DNA of 5,538 nt, from NCBI GenBank assembly GCA_003153055.1, contig PMBV01000242.1:134-5671 (forward strand), given 5' to 3'. This document shows positions 1 to 5,538 of this stretch, piece by piece (positions within the stretch are counted from its first letter, which is position 1; each line of letters starts with the position of its first letter). The stretch is from Myxococcales bacterium (GTDB lineage Bacteria; Myxococcota; Myxococcia; Myxococcales; Myxococcaceae). A program made the position numbers and the translations under genes. A model generated the notes under the pieces. The model was not told the origin of the DNA. It did not search any database and saw nothing but the letters and a program-made list of their open reading frames with translations.

Positions 1-438
1 GAGCGCTCGCCGACGGTCGCCGCTCGTCTCGGTCGTCGCGATTGACTGCCAAGAGTTACCGAATTGCAGACCCTGGACAACTTTGGGTACATGGCAAGAG
101 ACCGCCTCACCCCAGCGAGCTCGGAACGGACCGCGATGGGTTCATCGGCGTTCGCGCCGAGGGGCTGTTGTGCTCGCTGGCAGTGCGGCTGCGCACGACC
201 AACCCATCCACCCTCGGTGCGACGAGGGGCCGAGCCCGAGCTCGTCGGCCGCCTGTGAATCGCGATTGGCACGGGCCTTTCCCAGAGGAACGAAGGGAAT
301 TCCCTCGGCGATCGCTTTGCCCTCAACCATCAGCCCCCCAGTCCGAGCCCGCGGGGAGTGCCTTCATCCAGATTGCCGCGCGCGCCGAGGAGCTGTTCAC
401 AAGGGGCACGGCGACCTTCCTGCGCCCCCCCGTGGCGA
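1..438. other. Non-coding or unassigned stretch; no supported gene
   Basis: I see no convincing gene here. Several frames stay open on both strands, as expected in GC-rich DNA, but their translations are rich in Arg, Pro and Ser, show no recognisable motif, and lack a well-placed ribosome binding site. The left edge could contain the end of a neighbouring gene: one plus frame runs from base 1 to a TGA at 43-45, and a minus frame starting at an ATG at 92 stays open to base 1. Neither can be judged from so few codons. No tRNA-like or CRISPR-like structure is visible. Just after the stop of the minus-strand gene ending at 439 there is a weak inverted repeat, CACGG (407-411) with CCGTG (430-434), which also spans a run of seven C. 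It could be part of a transcription end but has no T-tract. Confidence 0.5.
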
Positions 439-1581
439 CTACTCTTTCCCCTTCACCCACTCGAGGGCTCCGGTGGTGGAGAGGATGGCCTCAGGAGGGT
501 CTGCGATCTTCGGGCCCTTGAAGTCGGGCTCCCGCATCGCCGCGTAGAGGGCCGCCTGGTTCTTCGCCGATTGGTCGCTCATCGCGAGGTCGACGCGCTT
601 GGCGCCCAGGAACTCGTCGAGGTCGTTGGCGCCCTTCCCGTGGCTGTTCCCATAGAGGACGACCGTCTTGTCGCCATTCGCCGCCGTCTTGATGTTCTCG
701 CTCAGCGCGAGGTCGTGCTTGGCCCGCGCCTCTTCCCACGAGCTGCTCTTGGCGTCGAGCTTGGCCTTGGCGTCCTTCATCCCGGCCTCGAGCTTGGCCT
801 TCTCGTTTGGGGGCGCCTGGTCGATCTTCTCCTTCCACGCCCCGACGACTTCGTTCTTCTCCTTGATCGCCATGTACTGGGTCAGTACGCCCTCGGTGTG
901 TGCGCCGAGGCTCGGGAACTGGCCCTCGACGCACGCCGGGCGAATGCCCTTGCTCCACGCGTTCTTGATGAGCTTCCCTTCTTCCAGGGTCTTGCTCTCG
1001 ATCGAACCGAGCACGGCCTCCTTGGGGAGCCCGCTCTTCGCCAGCGCCTCCTTGGCATTCTTGTCGCCGCCGTCCCCCAGGACTCTCGAGTACTCGGAGG
1101 CGACGTCCTTCGCGTACTGCTCTGGGCTGTAGCTGTCGTCCTTGAGCTTGTCTGCAAAGCCCTGGAACTCGTGTCGCGTCTCGAGGGCGATGACTTTCAC
1201 ATCATGGTCCTTGAGTGCGTTCAGGGCTTCCGGCGAGCCCAGCGCCTTGTACTTCTCGGTCGAACCATGGTCGGTGTCGCCGAAGACGGTGAACCGGTCC
1301 CCCTGCGCCTTGTCGAGCACTTCGTTGACGCCCTTGCCAAAGGCGGCGTATGGCCCGCCACTCGGTGCCACGGTCTCTGCACCTGTCACCCCGGCGACTT
1401 TGAGCGCGCGCTGTCGTCGCTCCTCGACGCGCGAGTCGACCATGCCGTCCGTCCACTGGAGGGCTTTGGGCTTGTCCGCAGGTTTCGTCTCGACTCCCTC
1501 GCTGTCTTCGATTGGGGAGCGGGCATCTAGGCTCGAGGTGAAGCGGGTGTCAGTCGGGGGGAGGCCGCCGATAGCTGCCAT
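439..1581 (-). CDS. Hypothetical protein with EreA/ChaN/TraB-like motifs
   Basis: This gene encodes a 380-residue protein of unknown function. The ATG at 1581 is chosen because GGAG lies 9 nt upstream. An in-frame GTG at 1746 would add 55 atypical residues and run through a stem-loop. Residues 1-95 are polar and probably disordered, with no signal peptide or membrane segment. The core then shows GDTDHG (101-106) followed by Glu109, a strand ending in ALE (132-134), ACVEG (216-220), a charged Ala/Lys/Glu-rich helical stretch (about 236-292, possibly coiled coil), and VVLYGNSHGKG (307-317). A G-[E/D]-x-x-H-G motif, an internal acidic residue after a hydrophobic strand and a late Gly-x-x-His-x-x-Gly fit the superfamily that includes erythromycin esterase, ChaN and TraB/TIKI proteins. 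In those families the conserved His and Glu residues line a catalytic or metal/haem site. The assignment is by motif only. The first acidic residue is Asp rather than the usual Glu. Substrate and location are unknown; an effector-like or cytoplasmic hydrolase role is possible. It lies downstream of the histidine kinase gene but is probably transcribed separately. Confidence 0.82.
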   Translation of the reverse strand: MAAIGGLPPTDTRFTSSLDARSPIEDSEGVETKPADKPKALQWTDGMVDSRVEERRQRALKVAGVTGAETVAPSGGPYAAFGKGVNEVLDKAQGDRFTVFGDTDHGSTEKYKALGSPEALNALKDHDVKVIALETRHEFQGFADKLKDDSYSPEQYAKDVASEYSRVLGDGGDKNAKEALAKSGLPKEAVLGSIESKTLEEGKLIKNAWSKGIRPACVEGQFPSLGAHTEGVLTQYMAIKEKNEVVGAWKEKIDQAPPNEKAKLEAGMKDAKAKLDAKSSSWEEARAKHDLALSENIKTAANGDKTVVLYGNSHGKGANDLDEFLGAKRVDLAMSDQSAKNQAALYAAMREPDFKGPKIADPPEAILSTTGALEWVKGKE

Positions 1582-1590
1582 GGGAGGGAA

Positions 1591-1594
1591 CTCC
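1591..1594 (-). promoter_or_regulatory. Ribosome binding site GGAG
   Basis: GGAG on the minus strand lies 9 nt before the ATG at 1581. It favours that start over the upstream in-frame GTG at 1746 for the EreA/ChaN-like gene. Confidence 0.6.
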
Positions 1595-1698
1595 GTCAGG
1601 TGGGGGGTGGAGACGCTTGAGGCATTCTCGGGCCTCGACGGCGTGCGGACCTGGCGAGAAAGGTAATGGCGTTTTACGTCTTGCCTGGCGGCCTTTCG

Positions 1699-1737
1699 TC
1701 GGCTCGTCGCCACCCCTGGAGTTTGGGGTCGAGCCGA
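1699..1737 (-). terminator. Bulged stem-loop after the histidine kinase gene
   Basis: The arms TCGGCTCG (1699-1706) and CGAGCCGA (1730-1737) pair perfectly over 8 bp. Inside them ACCCC (1712-1716) pairs with GGGGT (1725-1729) around an 8-nt loop, leaving a 5-nt bulge on one side. The structure starts about 40 nt after the kinase stop codon and lies before the leader of the next minus-strand gene. There is no T-run on either side, so it is not a textbook intrinsic terminator. It could be a GC-type terminator, a 3' mRNA stabiliser or a leader structure of the downstream gene. Confidence 0.45.
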
Positions 1738-1776
1738 GCATCGCACGCCGCCTTCAGCGGATCCCCAGCGCCTGCG

Positions 1777-3609
1777 TCACTCGGGGGGCGCCCGACGAGC
1801 GCCGGTGGCCTTGGGGAGCGACAGGTAGAGCGCCGCCCCGCCGTCGAGCTTCCCCTCGGCCCAGGTCCTCCCACCGTGTCGTTGGATGATGCGGCGGACG
1901 TTGGCGAGGCCGATGCCCGTCCCCTCGAACTCGGAGACCAGGTGCAGCCGCTGGAAGACGCCGAAGAGCTTGCCGGCGTATTGCATTTCGAAGCCCACGC
2001 CGTTGTCGCGTACGAAGATGATGGTCTCGGTCTCGTTGCCCGGCGCGCAGCCGATCTCGATGGAGGCCTGCGCCCGCGGGCGGGTGAACTTCAAGGCGTT
2101 CGAGACCAGGTTGCCCAAGGCGACGCGGAGCATCGCGCGATCGCCAGTGACCGTGGGGAGCTCGCCGAGGTGCCAGTGAACGTCCCGGCCCCTCCATTCG
2201 TCTTCGAATTCTTGCACCAGCTCGGCGACCAGGGCGTTGAGATCGACCTGGCTCTCGGCCATTTCCTTTCGGCTCATGCGTGAGAACCCGAGCAGGTCTT
2301 CGATGAGCACATCCATGCGCGTCGCGGCGTCGGTCACCGTGGCCATGTAATGAAGGCTCTTTTCGTCGAGGGTCGCGCCGAGGCGACGCTTGAGCAGCTC
2401 GAGGAAGCCGCTGATGTGCCGGAGCGGGGCGCGCAGGTCGTGCGAGACCGAATAGGCGAAGGACTCGAGCTCGGTGTTCGCGGCCTCGAGCTGCACGGTG
2501 CGCTCGGTGACGCGTTGCTCGAGCTGCTGGTTCAGCCGGCGGACGATCGCCTGGCGCTCCCGCTCGGCGAGCTTGCCCTCGGTGATGTCGGTGAGCGAGA
2601 CGAGTACCCTCGAGAGCGTGGCCTCGTCGCCAGGGTTGACCGAGAAGTACACCGTCACGTCTCGAGGCTCTCCCGAGAGCGTCTTGACGATGGCCTCTTC
2701 GGTCAGCTCGGTGCGGCCATTCCACAGGCAGACGAGCTCGCGCGTGAACGTGTCGAAGGACTCCGGCGTGAACGTCTTGACCAGCCCCGCCAGCAGCTCC
2801 TCTCTGCTCGCGGCCCGGTGGAGCGTGAGGGCGGCTCGGTTCACCTCGACGACCTTCACCAGGCTCGCGCATCGTTGGACGACCCCAGGGTGGTCAGCGA
2901 GGTAGGCCTCGAGGTCGGTGACGCCCTCTGTCCTCAGCCCGTCGAGCACCGCCTTCACTTGGGAGAAGTCCTCCTCCCAGAGCGAGACGGGGGAATTCTC
3001 GAAGAGCCTGCGGTACCGCTGCTCGCTCTCACGCAGCGAATCGTCCACGCGTTTGCGCTCGACGCGATCGCGGAGGACCATGACGCCGAAGGCTAGATCA
3101 TTGGCCAATGCCTCCAGGAGCCTGACCTCGTCGGCGGTGAAGGCGTCGACCTCGGCCGAGTACATCGTCATGACGCCGAAGGTCTCGCCGCGCTGGTCCT
3201 TGAGGGGCAGGGCGATGGTGGAGCGGTAGCCCCGCTGGGAGGCGCCCTCGCGCCACGGGGCTGCGAGGGGGTCAACATCGAAGTTGAGGATGAAGGCGGT
3301 CTTGCCGCCGCGGATCGCCGTGCCGCTGGGGCCCCGCCCCCGCTCAGTGTCCGCCCAGGTGAGGCCGGCCTGCGCGAGGTAGCCGTCTTCGGCTCCAGCC
3401 CAGGCAACCGGACGTATGGTCTTGGCCGCGTCGTTCTCGGCGAACCCAACCCAAGCCATGCGGTAGCCGGCCTCATCGCAGACGATGCGGCAGATGTCGT
3501 TGAGCAGCATCTGCTCATCCACCGCCCGCATGAGGGCCTGGTTGCAACTGCTGATGGCGCGCAGTTCCCGTTTGCTGTCGAGCACCGGACTCCCCCGTGC
3601 AATGGCCAC
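1777..3609 (-). CDS. Soluble sensor histidine kinase (GAF-PAS-HisKA-HATPase)
   Basis: A 610-residue sensor kinase that would autophosphorylate on His and pass the phosphate to a response regulator. No membrane segment is seen, so it should sense a cytoplasmic cue or partner. Domains in order: GAF (about 20-178, with GRGPSGTAIR at 91-100); a short helical linker; PAS (about 196-345, starting near RYRRLFENSP and ending in VSLTDITEGK); a coiled coil (about 346-382); the HisKA dimerisation domain with phosphoacceptor His390 in SVSHDLRAPL; and the HATPase_c domain. The ATP site is intact: N box NLVSNALKF (Asn500, Asn504), G1 box DNGVGF (535-540), F box KLFGVF (547-552) and G2 box GTGIGL (563-568). 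There is no receiver domain, and no complete response regulator is next to it. The start is uncertain: GTG at 3609 lacks a Shine-Dalgarno sequence, while GTG at 3585 (residue 9) follows GGGGGAG by 4 nt and may be the true start. Ligands of the GAF and PAS domains cannot be inferred; no chromophore-binding Cys is apparent. Confidence 0.95.
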   Translation of the reverse strand: MAIARGSPVLDSKRELRAISSCNQALMRAVDEQMLLNDICRIVCDEAGYRMAWVGFAENDAAKTIRPVAWAGAEDGYLAQAGLTWADTERGRGPSGTAIRGGKTAFILNFDVDPLAAPWREGASQRGYRSTIALPLKDQRGETFGVMTMYSAEVDAFTADEVRLLEALANDLAFGVMVLRDRVERKRVDDSLRESEQRYRRLFENSPVSLWEEDFSQVKAVLDGLRTEGVTDLEAYLADHPGVVQRCASLVKVVEVNRAALTLHRAASREELLAGLVKTFTPESFDTFTRELVCLWNGRTELTEEAIVKTLSGEPRDVTVYFSVNPGDEATLSRVLVSLTDITEGKLAERERQAIVRRLNQQLEQRVTERTVQLEAANTELESFAYSVSHDLRAPLRHISGFLELLKRRLGATLDEKSLHYMATVTDAATRMDVLIEDLLGFSRMSRKEMAESQVDLNALVAELVQEFEDEWRGRDVHWHLGELPTVTGDRAMLRVALGNLVSNALKFTRPRAQASIEIGCAPGNETETIIFVRDNGVGFEMQYAGKLFGVFQRLHLVSEFEGTGIGLANVRRIIQRHGGRTWAEGKLDGGAALYLSLPKATGARRAPPE

Positions 3610-3755
3610 GTCTTGATTCGAGGTCGCGGGGCCAGCATCGTCCCTTTTTCCCGCTCACGCCAGGCGTGCGTACCGTGTGCAGCATCGAATGCCCGCGAGA
3701 CTCGGCGGAGACAGCCGTGTACGGTCCGGCCTCTCACTGTCGAGGAGCGGCGCCG
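3610..3755. promoter_or_regulatory. Divergent intergenic region between kinase and lipoprotein genes
   Basis: This 146-bp gap lies between two divergently transcribed genes, so it should hold promoters for both. I find no clear -35/-10 or -24/-12 pair. Visible structure: an 8-bp direct repeat CAGCATCG (3633-3640 and 3680-3687, starts 47 bp apart), a repeated CCGTGT (3673-3678 and 3715-3720), and a small inverted repeat CCGT-GT-ACGG at 3715-3724, some 20 bp before the lipoprotein ribosome binding site. These could be binding sites for a regulator, but short repeats are common by chance. Confidence 0.3.
3744..3747 (+). promoter_or_regulatory. Ribosome binding site GGAG
   Basis: GGAG within GAGGAG (3742-3747) lies 8 nt before the ATG at 3756. 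It selects this start over in-frame upstream codons, and the resulting protein begins directly with a lipoprotein signal peptide. Confidence 0.75.
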
Positions 3756-4463
3756 ATGAATCGAAGCCTGCGGTGGTTGCTCCCTGCGCTCGCGGGGACG
3801 TTGTTCGGGTGCGACTTCTCCCAGTCGCTCCTGCAGTGCACACTCGATGGGCGTTGCGCCGCCGTATCGCGAGCCTGTGACACGGACGGCGGGGTCACCT
3901 TCCTCGGCCCACTGGTGTACGCCAGTCGAGCCGACTCCCCGTTCCCCTGTACGGGCGCTCGCGAGTTCTTCTTCGACGACTTCGAAGACGGGACCGTCGA
4001 TCTCCCGGGCCTGACCGCCAACACCAAGATTCGATCCAAGCTCGGCTCCACCGATTCGGTGGACGCGGACGATGGTCGTTGGGACGGTCAGTGCAAGACC
4101 GACGACGGTGGGGCCTGCGGCTCGTTGTATTCCGCCGACGGACCAACCGGCATCATCTTGGAGTTCGACGCCGGCTCGTTGCCGCAGTTCGTCGGCCTGG
4201 TCTGGACCGACGGCCACAAGTTCGTCTTCTTCGAGGCTTTTGGCCCCGACCATTCGAGCGTGGGTCGCCTCGGGCCGATGTCAGATGGCGGGTTTCCCGA
4301 CAACGTCCAAGATGGGGGGACCGCCGAAGACCGATTCTTGGGCGTGGTGTCGCGCGCCGGTATCTCCTCGGTGCGGGTCTGGGGCGCGGACGGCGGCATC
4401 GAGGTCGACCATGTGCAGTACGGGCGGTGGAGCACGCCCGCGTCTGGCCAAGCCAGCCAGTAG
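3756..4463 (+). CDS. Predicted lipoprotein with C-terminal beta-sandwich-like domain
   Basis: A 235-residue protein of unknown function, predicted to be lipid-anchored. The signal peptide is clear: a basic start (MNRSLR), a hydrophobic stretch to residue 17 and a lipobox LFGC with Cys19 as the lipidated residue. Asp20 follows it; Asp at +2 retains lipoproteins in the inner membrane in E. coli, but myxobacterial sorting rules differ. A Cys-rich segment (Cys28, 34, 41, 65) and a second pair (Cys113, 121) could form up to three disulfides. From about residue 70 the pattern FFFDDFEDG, then FVGLVWTDG (146-153), FVFFEAFGP, GGTAEDRFLGVV (188-198), ISSVRVWG and GGIEVDHVQYG (213-223) looks like the lectin-like beta-sandwich found in many exported proteins, including some PEP-CTERM proteins. 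The end is Ser/Gln-rich with no sorting signal. The protein is acidic and rich in Asp and Gly, which fits a Ca-binding surface domain, but no specific ligand can be named. It converges on the deacetylase gene 19 bp downstream. Confidence 0.87.
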   Translation: MNRSLRWLLPALAGTLFGCDFSQSLLQCTLDGRCAAVSRACDTDGGVTFLGPLVYASRADSPFPCTGAREFFFDDFEDGTVDLPGLTANTKIRSKLGSTDSVDADDGRWDGQCKTDDGGACGSLYSADGPTGIILEFDAGSLPQFVGLVWTDGHKFVFFEAFGPDHSSVGRLGPMSDGGFPDNVQDGGTAEDRFLGVVSRAGISSVRVWGADGGIEVDHVQYGRWSTPASGQASQ

Positions 4464-4477
4464 CTCGACGTGCCGCC

Positions 4478-4507
4478 GGGGCTCAGCGCGGTCTGGGGGC
4501 GAGCCCC
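4478..4507. terminator. Possible bidirectional terminator at a convergent junction
   Basis: GGGGCTC (4478-4484) and GAGCCCC (4501-4507) form a perfect 7-bp stem around a 16-nt loop. It starts 14 nt after the lipoprotein stop codon and overlaps the stop codon of the opposing deacetylase gene, so it is placed to end transcripts from both sides. There is no T-tract on either side, and a repeat of this size can occur by chance in GC-rich DNA. Confidence 0.3.
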
Positions 4508-5244
4508 ACGAGGAGGTCCGTGGTGGGGCTGGCCCGATGGTGAACGAAGGCCTCGGCCGCGGCGGTGAGCGTCTCCAGGCCCCGCATGCGGTGCATCACC
4601 TGGTGGTGCTCCCACTGACCCCCGGGGTCTTGACTGGCGTGGGCGAAGACGCTGAGGCGCTTGGCCTCGAGCACCGAGGTGATGTCGACGTACACGTCGG
4701 GCGAGAAGGTCTGCGTCTGGAAGCCGCTGAGCACCTCGAAGAAGAGGAGCGAGAACGCCCCCCGTCGATGGGACCAGATGTCGAGCACCAGCTCGGCGCT
4801 CACTCGATGATCGCGCATGATGTCCAACGGCCAGTGGGCGAACACCAGGTCGGGGTGGAGGCTCTCGAGCTTCAGGCGAAAGTCCTGGCGGGCCGCGTCG
4901 TCGCTGTGGGTGGCGGCGTCGATTTGCCCTGCGAACACGGCAGTCGTGCCGAGCACCTTGCAGGCGGCGAGGGCCTCCTCTTCTCGTCGGCGGCCGGCGA
5001 CAAGAGGGGCGACCCCGGGAATGCCGGCCTCGCCCTTGGTGAGGTAGAGGAAGGTGACGCGATGGCCCAGGTCGGCCAGGCGCTTGGCCGTACCTCCGAC
5101 GCCCGTCTCGGGGTCATCAGGGTGGGCGCCGACCACCACGACGTTGCGAGGCGTGGGCCCGGGGGCTGGCGCACCGGCGTCGGCTCCGGGGGTGGCGCCC
5201 AGCGCAGCCATCGCTTGAACCGCGGCACGGCGAGTGAGGGTCAT
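4483..5244 (-). CDS. PIG-L/LmbE-family deacetylase with probable Tat signal
   Basis: A 253-residue zinc-dependent N-deacetylase of the PIG-L/LmbE family, which removes acetyl groups from N-acetylglucosamine-type substrates (as MshB, BshB and PIG-L do). Family motifs are intact: GAHPDDPE (39-46, metal ligands expected at His41 and Asp44) followed by GVGGT, TKGEAGIPG (69-77), RREEE (87-90 region) and HWPLD...RDHR (137-147, with His146 the likely third metal ligand). The ATG at 5244 gives an N-terminus with twin arginine (LTRRAAVQ, Arg5-Arg6), an Ala-rich hydrophobic stretch and ADA (21-23) as a possible cleavage site, followed by a Pro/Ala linker. This suggests export by the Tat pathway with the enzyme acting in the envelope or outside the cell. 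An in-frame GTG at 5298 would add 18 residues ahead of the signal; neither start has a good Shine-Dalgarno sequence. The gene follows a transcription regulator on the same strand after 69 bp and may be co-transcribed with it. The true substrate is unknown. Confidence 0.93.
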   Translation of the reverse strand: MTLTRRAAVQAMAALGATPGADAGAPAPGPTPRNVVVVGAHPDDPETGVGGTAKRLADLGHRVTFLYLTKGEAGIPGVAPLVAGRRREEEALAACKVLGTTAVFAGQIDAATHSDDAARQDFRLKLESLHPDLVFAHWPLDIMRDHRVSAELVLDIWSHRRGAFSLLFFEVLSGFQTQTFSPDVYVDITSVLEAKRLSVFAHASQDPGGQWEHHQVMHRMRGLETLTAAAEAFVHHRASPTTDLLVGLAPRPR

Positions 5245-5313
5245 GGGCGAGGTCAAAGCGCCGTCTCTGGCCGGTGGCCACGAGAAAGTGCGCGCCACCT
5301 CCGTCTGGCGAGG

Positions 5314-5538
5314 TCAGCCCTCGGGCTCAAGCTCCGGGTCGTGGTTCAACCCATACTTGCGAATTTTGTCTTGGAGTGTCGCCCGGCTCATGTCGAGGAG
5401 TCGGGCCGCCTCGCTCTGGTTGCCTTTCGACGAGTCCAGCGCCGCGACGATGAGGCCGCGCTCATAGGCAAGCTGGACACGTCCGGCCAGACGGAGCTCA
5501 TCCTCGAGCCCCTCGAATTCCTCCGCCGCCTCGCCGCC
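5314..5538 (-). CDS. C-terminal end of NtrC-type (Fis HTH) transcription regulator, partial
   Basis: Only the last 74 codons and the TGA stop (5314-5316) are in the window; the gene continues past base 5538. The fragment reads as a charged linker, then a helix containing YERGLIVAAL, then a Fis-type helix-turn-helix with GNQSEAARLLDMSRATL and DKIRKYGL, and a short acidic tail. This matches the C-terminal DNA-binding domain of NtrC-family sigma-54 activators, in which the preceding parts would be an AAA+ ATPase and often a receiver domain. Those parts are not visible, so a small Fis-domain response regulator without an AAA+ domain remains possible. The downstream neighbour on the same strand is the PIG-L deacetylase gene, a candidate for co-transcription. 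Confidence 0.87.
   Translation of the reverse strand, partial: GGEAAEEFEGLEDELRLAGRVQLAYERGLIVAALDSSKGNQSEAARLLDMSRATLQDKIRKYGLNHDPELEPEG

Noticed and set aside
142..330. Small minus-strand open frame of 62 codons
   Set aside because: It has an ATG after a G-rich stretch but no recognisable domain or signal, so chance is the simplest explanation.
42..521. Plus-strand open frame of 159 codons starting with TTG
   Set aside because: It has no ribosome binding site, no motif and a low-complexity composition, and it runs into the end of the opposing gene.
358..1530. Long plus-strand open frame (390 codons) opposite the EreA/ChaN-like gene
   Set aside because: It is antisense to a gene with clear motifs and a good ribosome binding site. 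Its Leu/Arg/Val-rich translation shows no domain, as usual for antisense frames in GC-rich DNA.
1754..2872. Minus-strand open frame of 372 codons
   Set aside because: It lies in another frame of the histidine kinase gene, whose domains are unmistakable. Its translation is Arg/Gly/Ala-rich with no motif.
2350..3096. Plus-strand open frame of 248 codons
   Set aside because: It is antisense to the kinase PAS and HisKA regions and has no recognisable protein features.
3168..4253. Minus-strand open frame of 361 codons spanning the divergent gap
   Set aside because: It is antisense to the lipoprotein and out of frame with the kinase, and it would erase the intergenic region. Only its ATG at 3638 deserves mention as a possible frameshifted kinase start.
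4444..4456. Small hairpin CTGGC-CAA-GCCAG at the end of the lipoprotein gene
   Set aside because: It has only five base pairs and lies inside the coding sequence before the stop. The longer stem at 4478-4507 is a better terminator candidate.
4079..4615. Overlapping open frames on both strands across the lipoprotein end
   Set aside because: They are out of frame or antisense to the lipoprotein, which has a signal peptide and a good ribosome binding site, and their Arg/Pro-rich translations lack motifs.

Overview
The window is GC-rich chromosomal DNA. It carries four complete genes and the 3' end of a fifth. The high GC content, the long spurious reading frames antisense to every gene, a soluble GAF-PAS histidine kinase, an NtrC-type regulator and a DGG-rich lipoprotein together suggest a myxobacterium-like member of the Myxococcota. 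This is an inference from style, because no marker gene is present.

Layout from left to right. Bases 1-438 hold no gene I can support. Bases 439-1581 (minus) encode a 380-residue protein without a signal peptide whose motifs resemble the EreA/ChaN/TraB-like hydrolase fold; it is the least familiar gene here. A 195-bp gap follows, containing a strong bulged stem-loop (1699-1737) that probably marks the 3' end of the next transcript. Bases 1777-3609 (minus) encode a soluble GAF-PAS-HisKA-HATPase histidine kinase with all core catalytic motifs. A 146-bp divergent intergenic region separates it from a plus-strand lipoprotein gene (3756-4463) with a predicted beta-sandwich domain. That gene converges, 19 bp away, on a minus-strand PIG-L/LmbE deacetylase with a probable Tat signal (4483-5244). 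The last gene (5314-5538, minus, cut by the window edge) is the C-terminal Fis-type DNA-binding end of a probable sigma-54-dependent regulator.

How the genes might work together. The regulator and the exported deacetylase lie 69 bp apart on the same strand and may be co-transcribed. The lipoprotein and the kinase are divergent and may share a control region. The theme is signal transduction plus envelope or exported proteins. No defence system, mobile element, CRISPR array, tRNA or rRNA is visible, and the layout does not show a single new multi-gene system. The best candidates for new biology are the EreA/ChaN-like protein and the lipoprotein domain.
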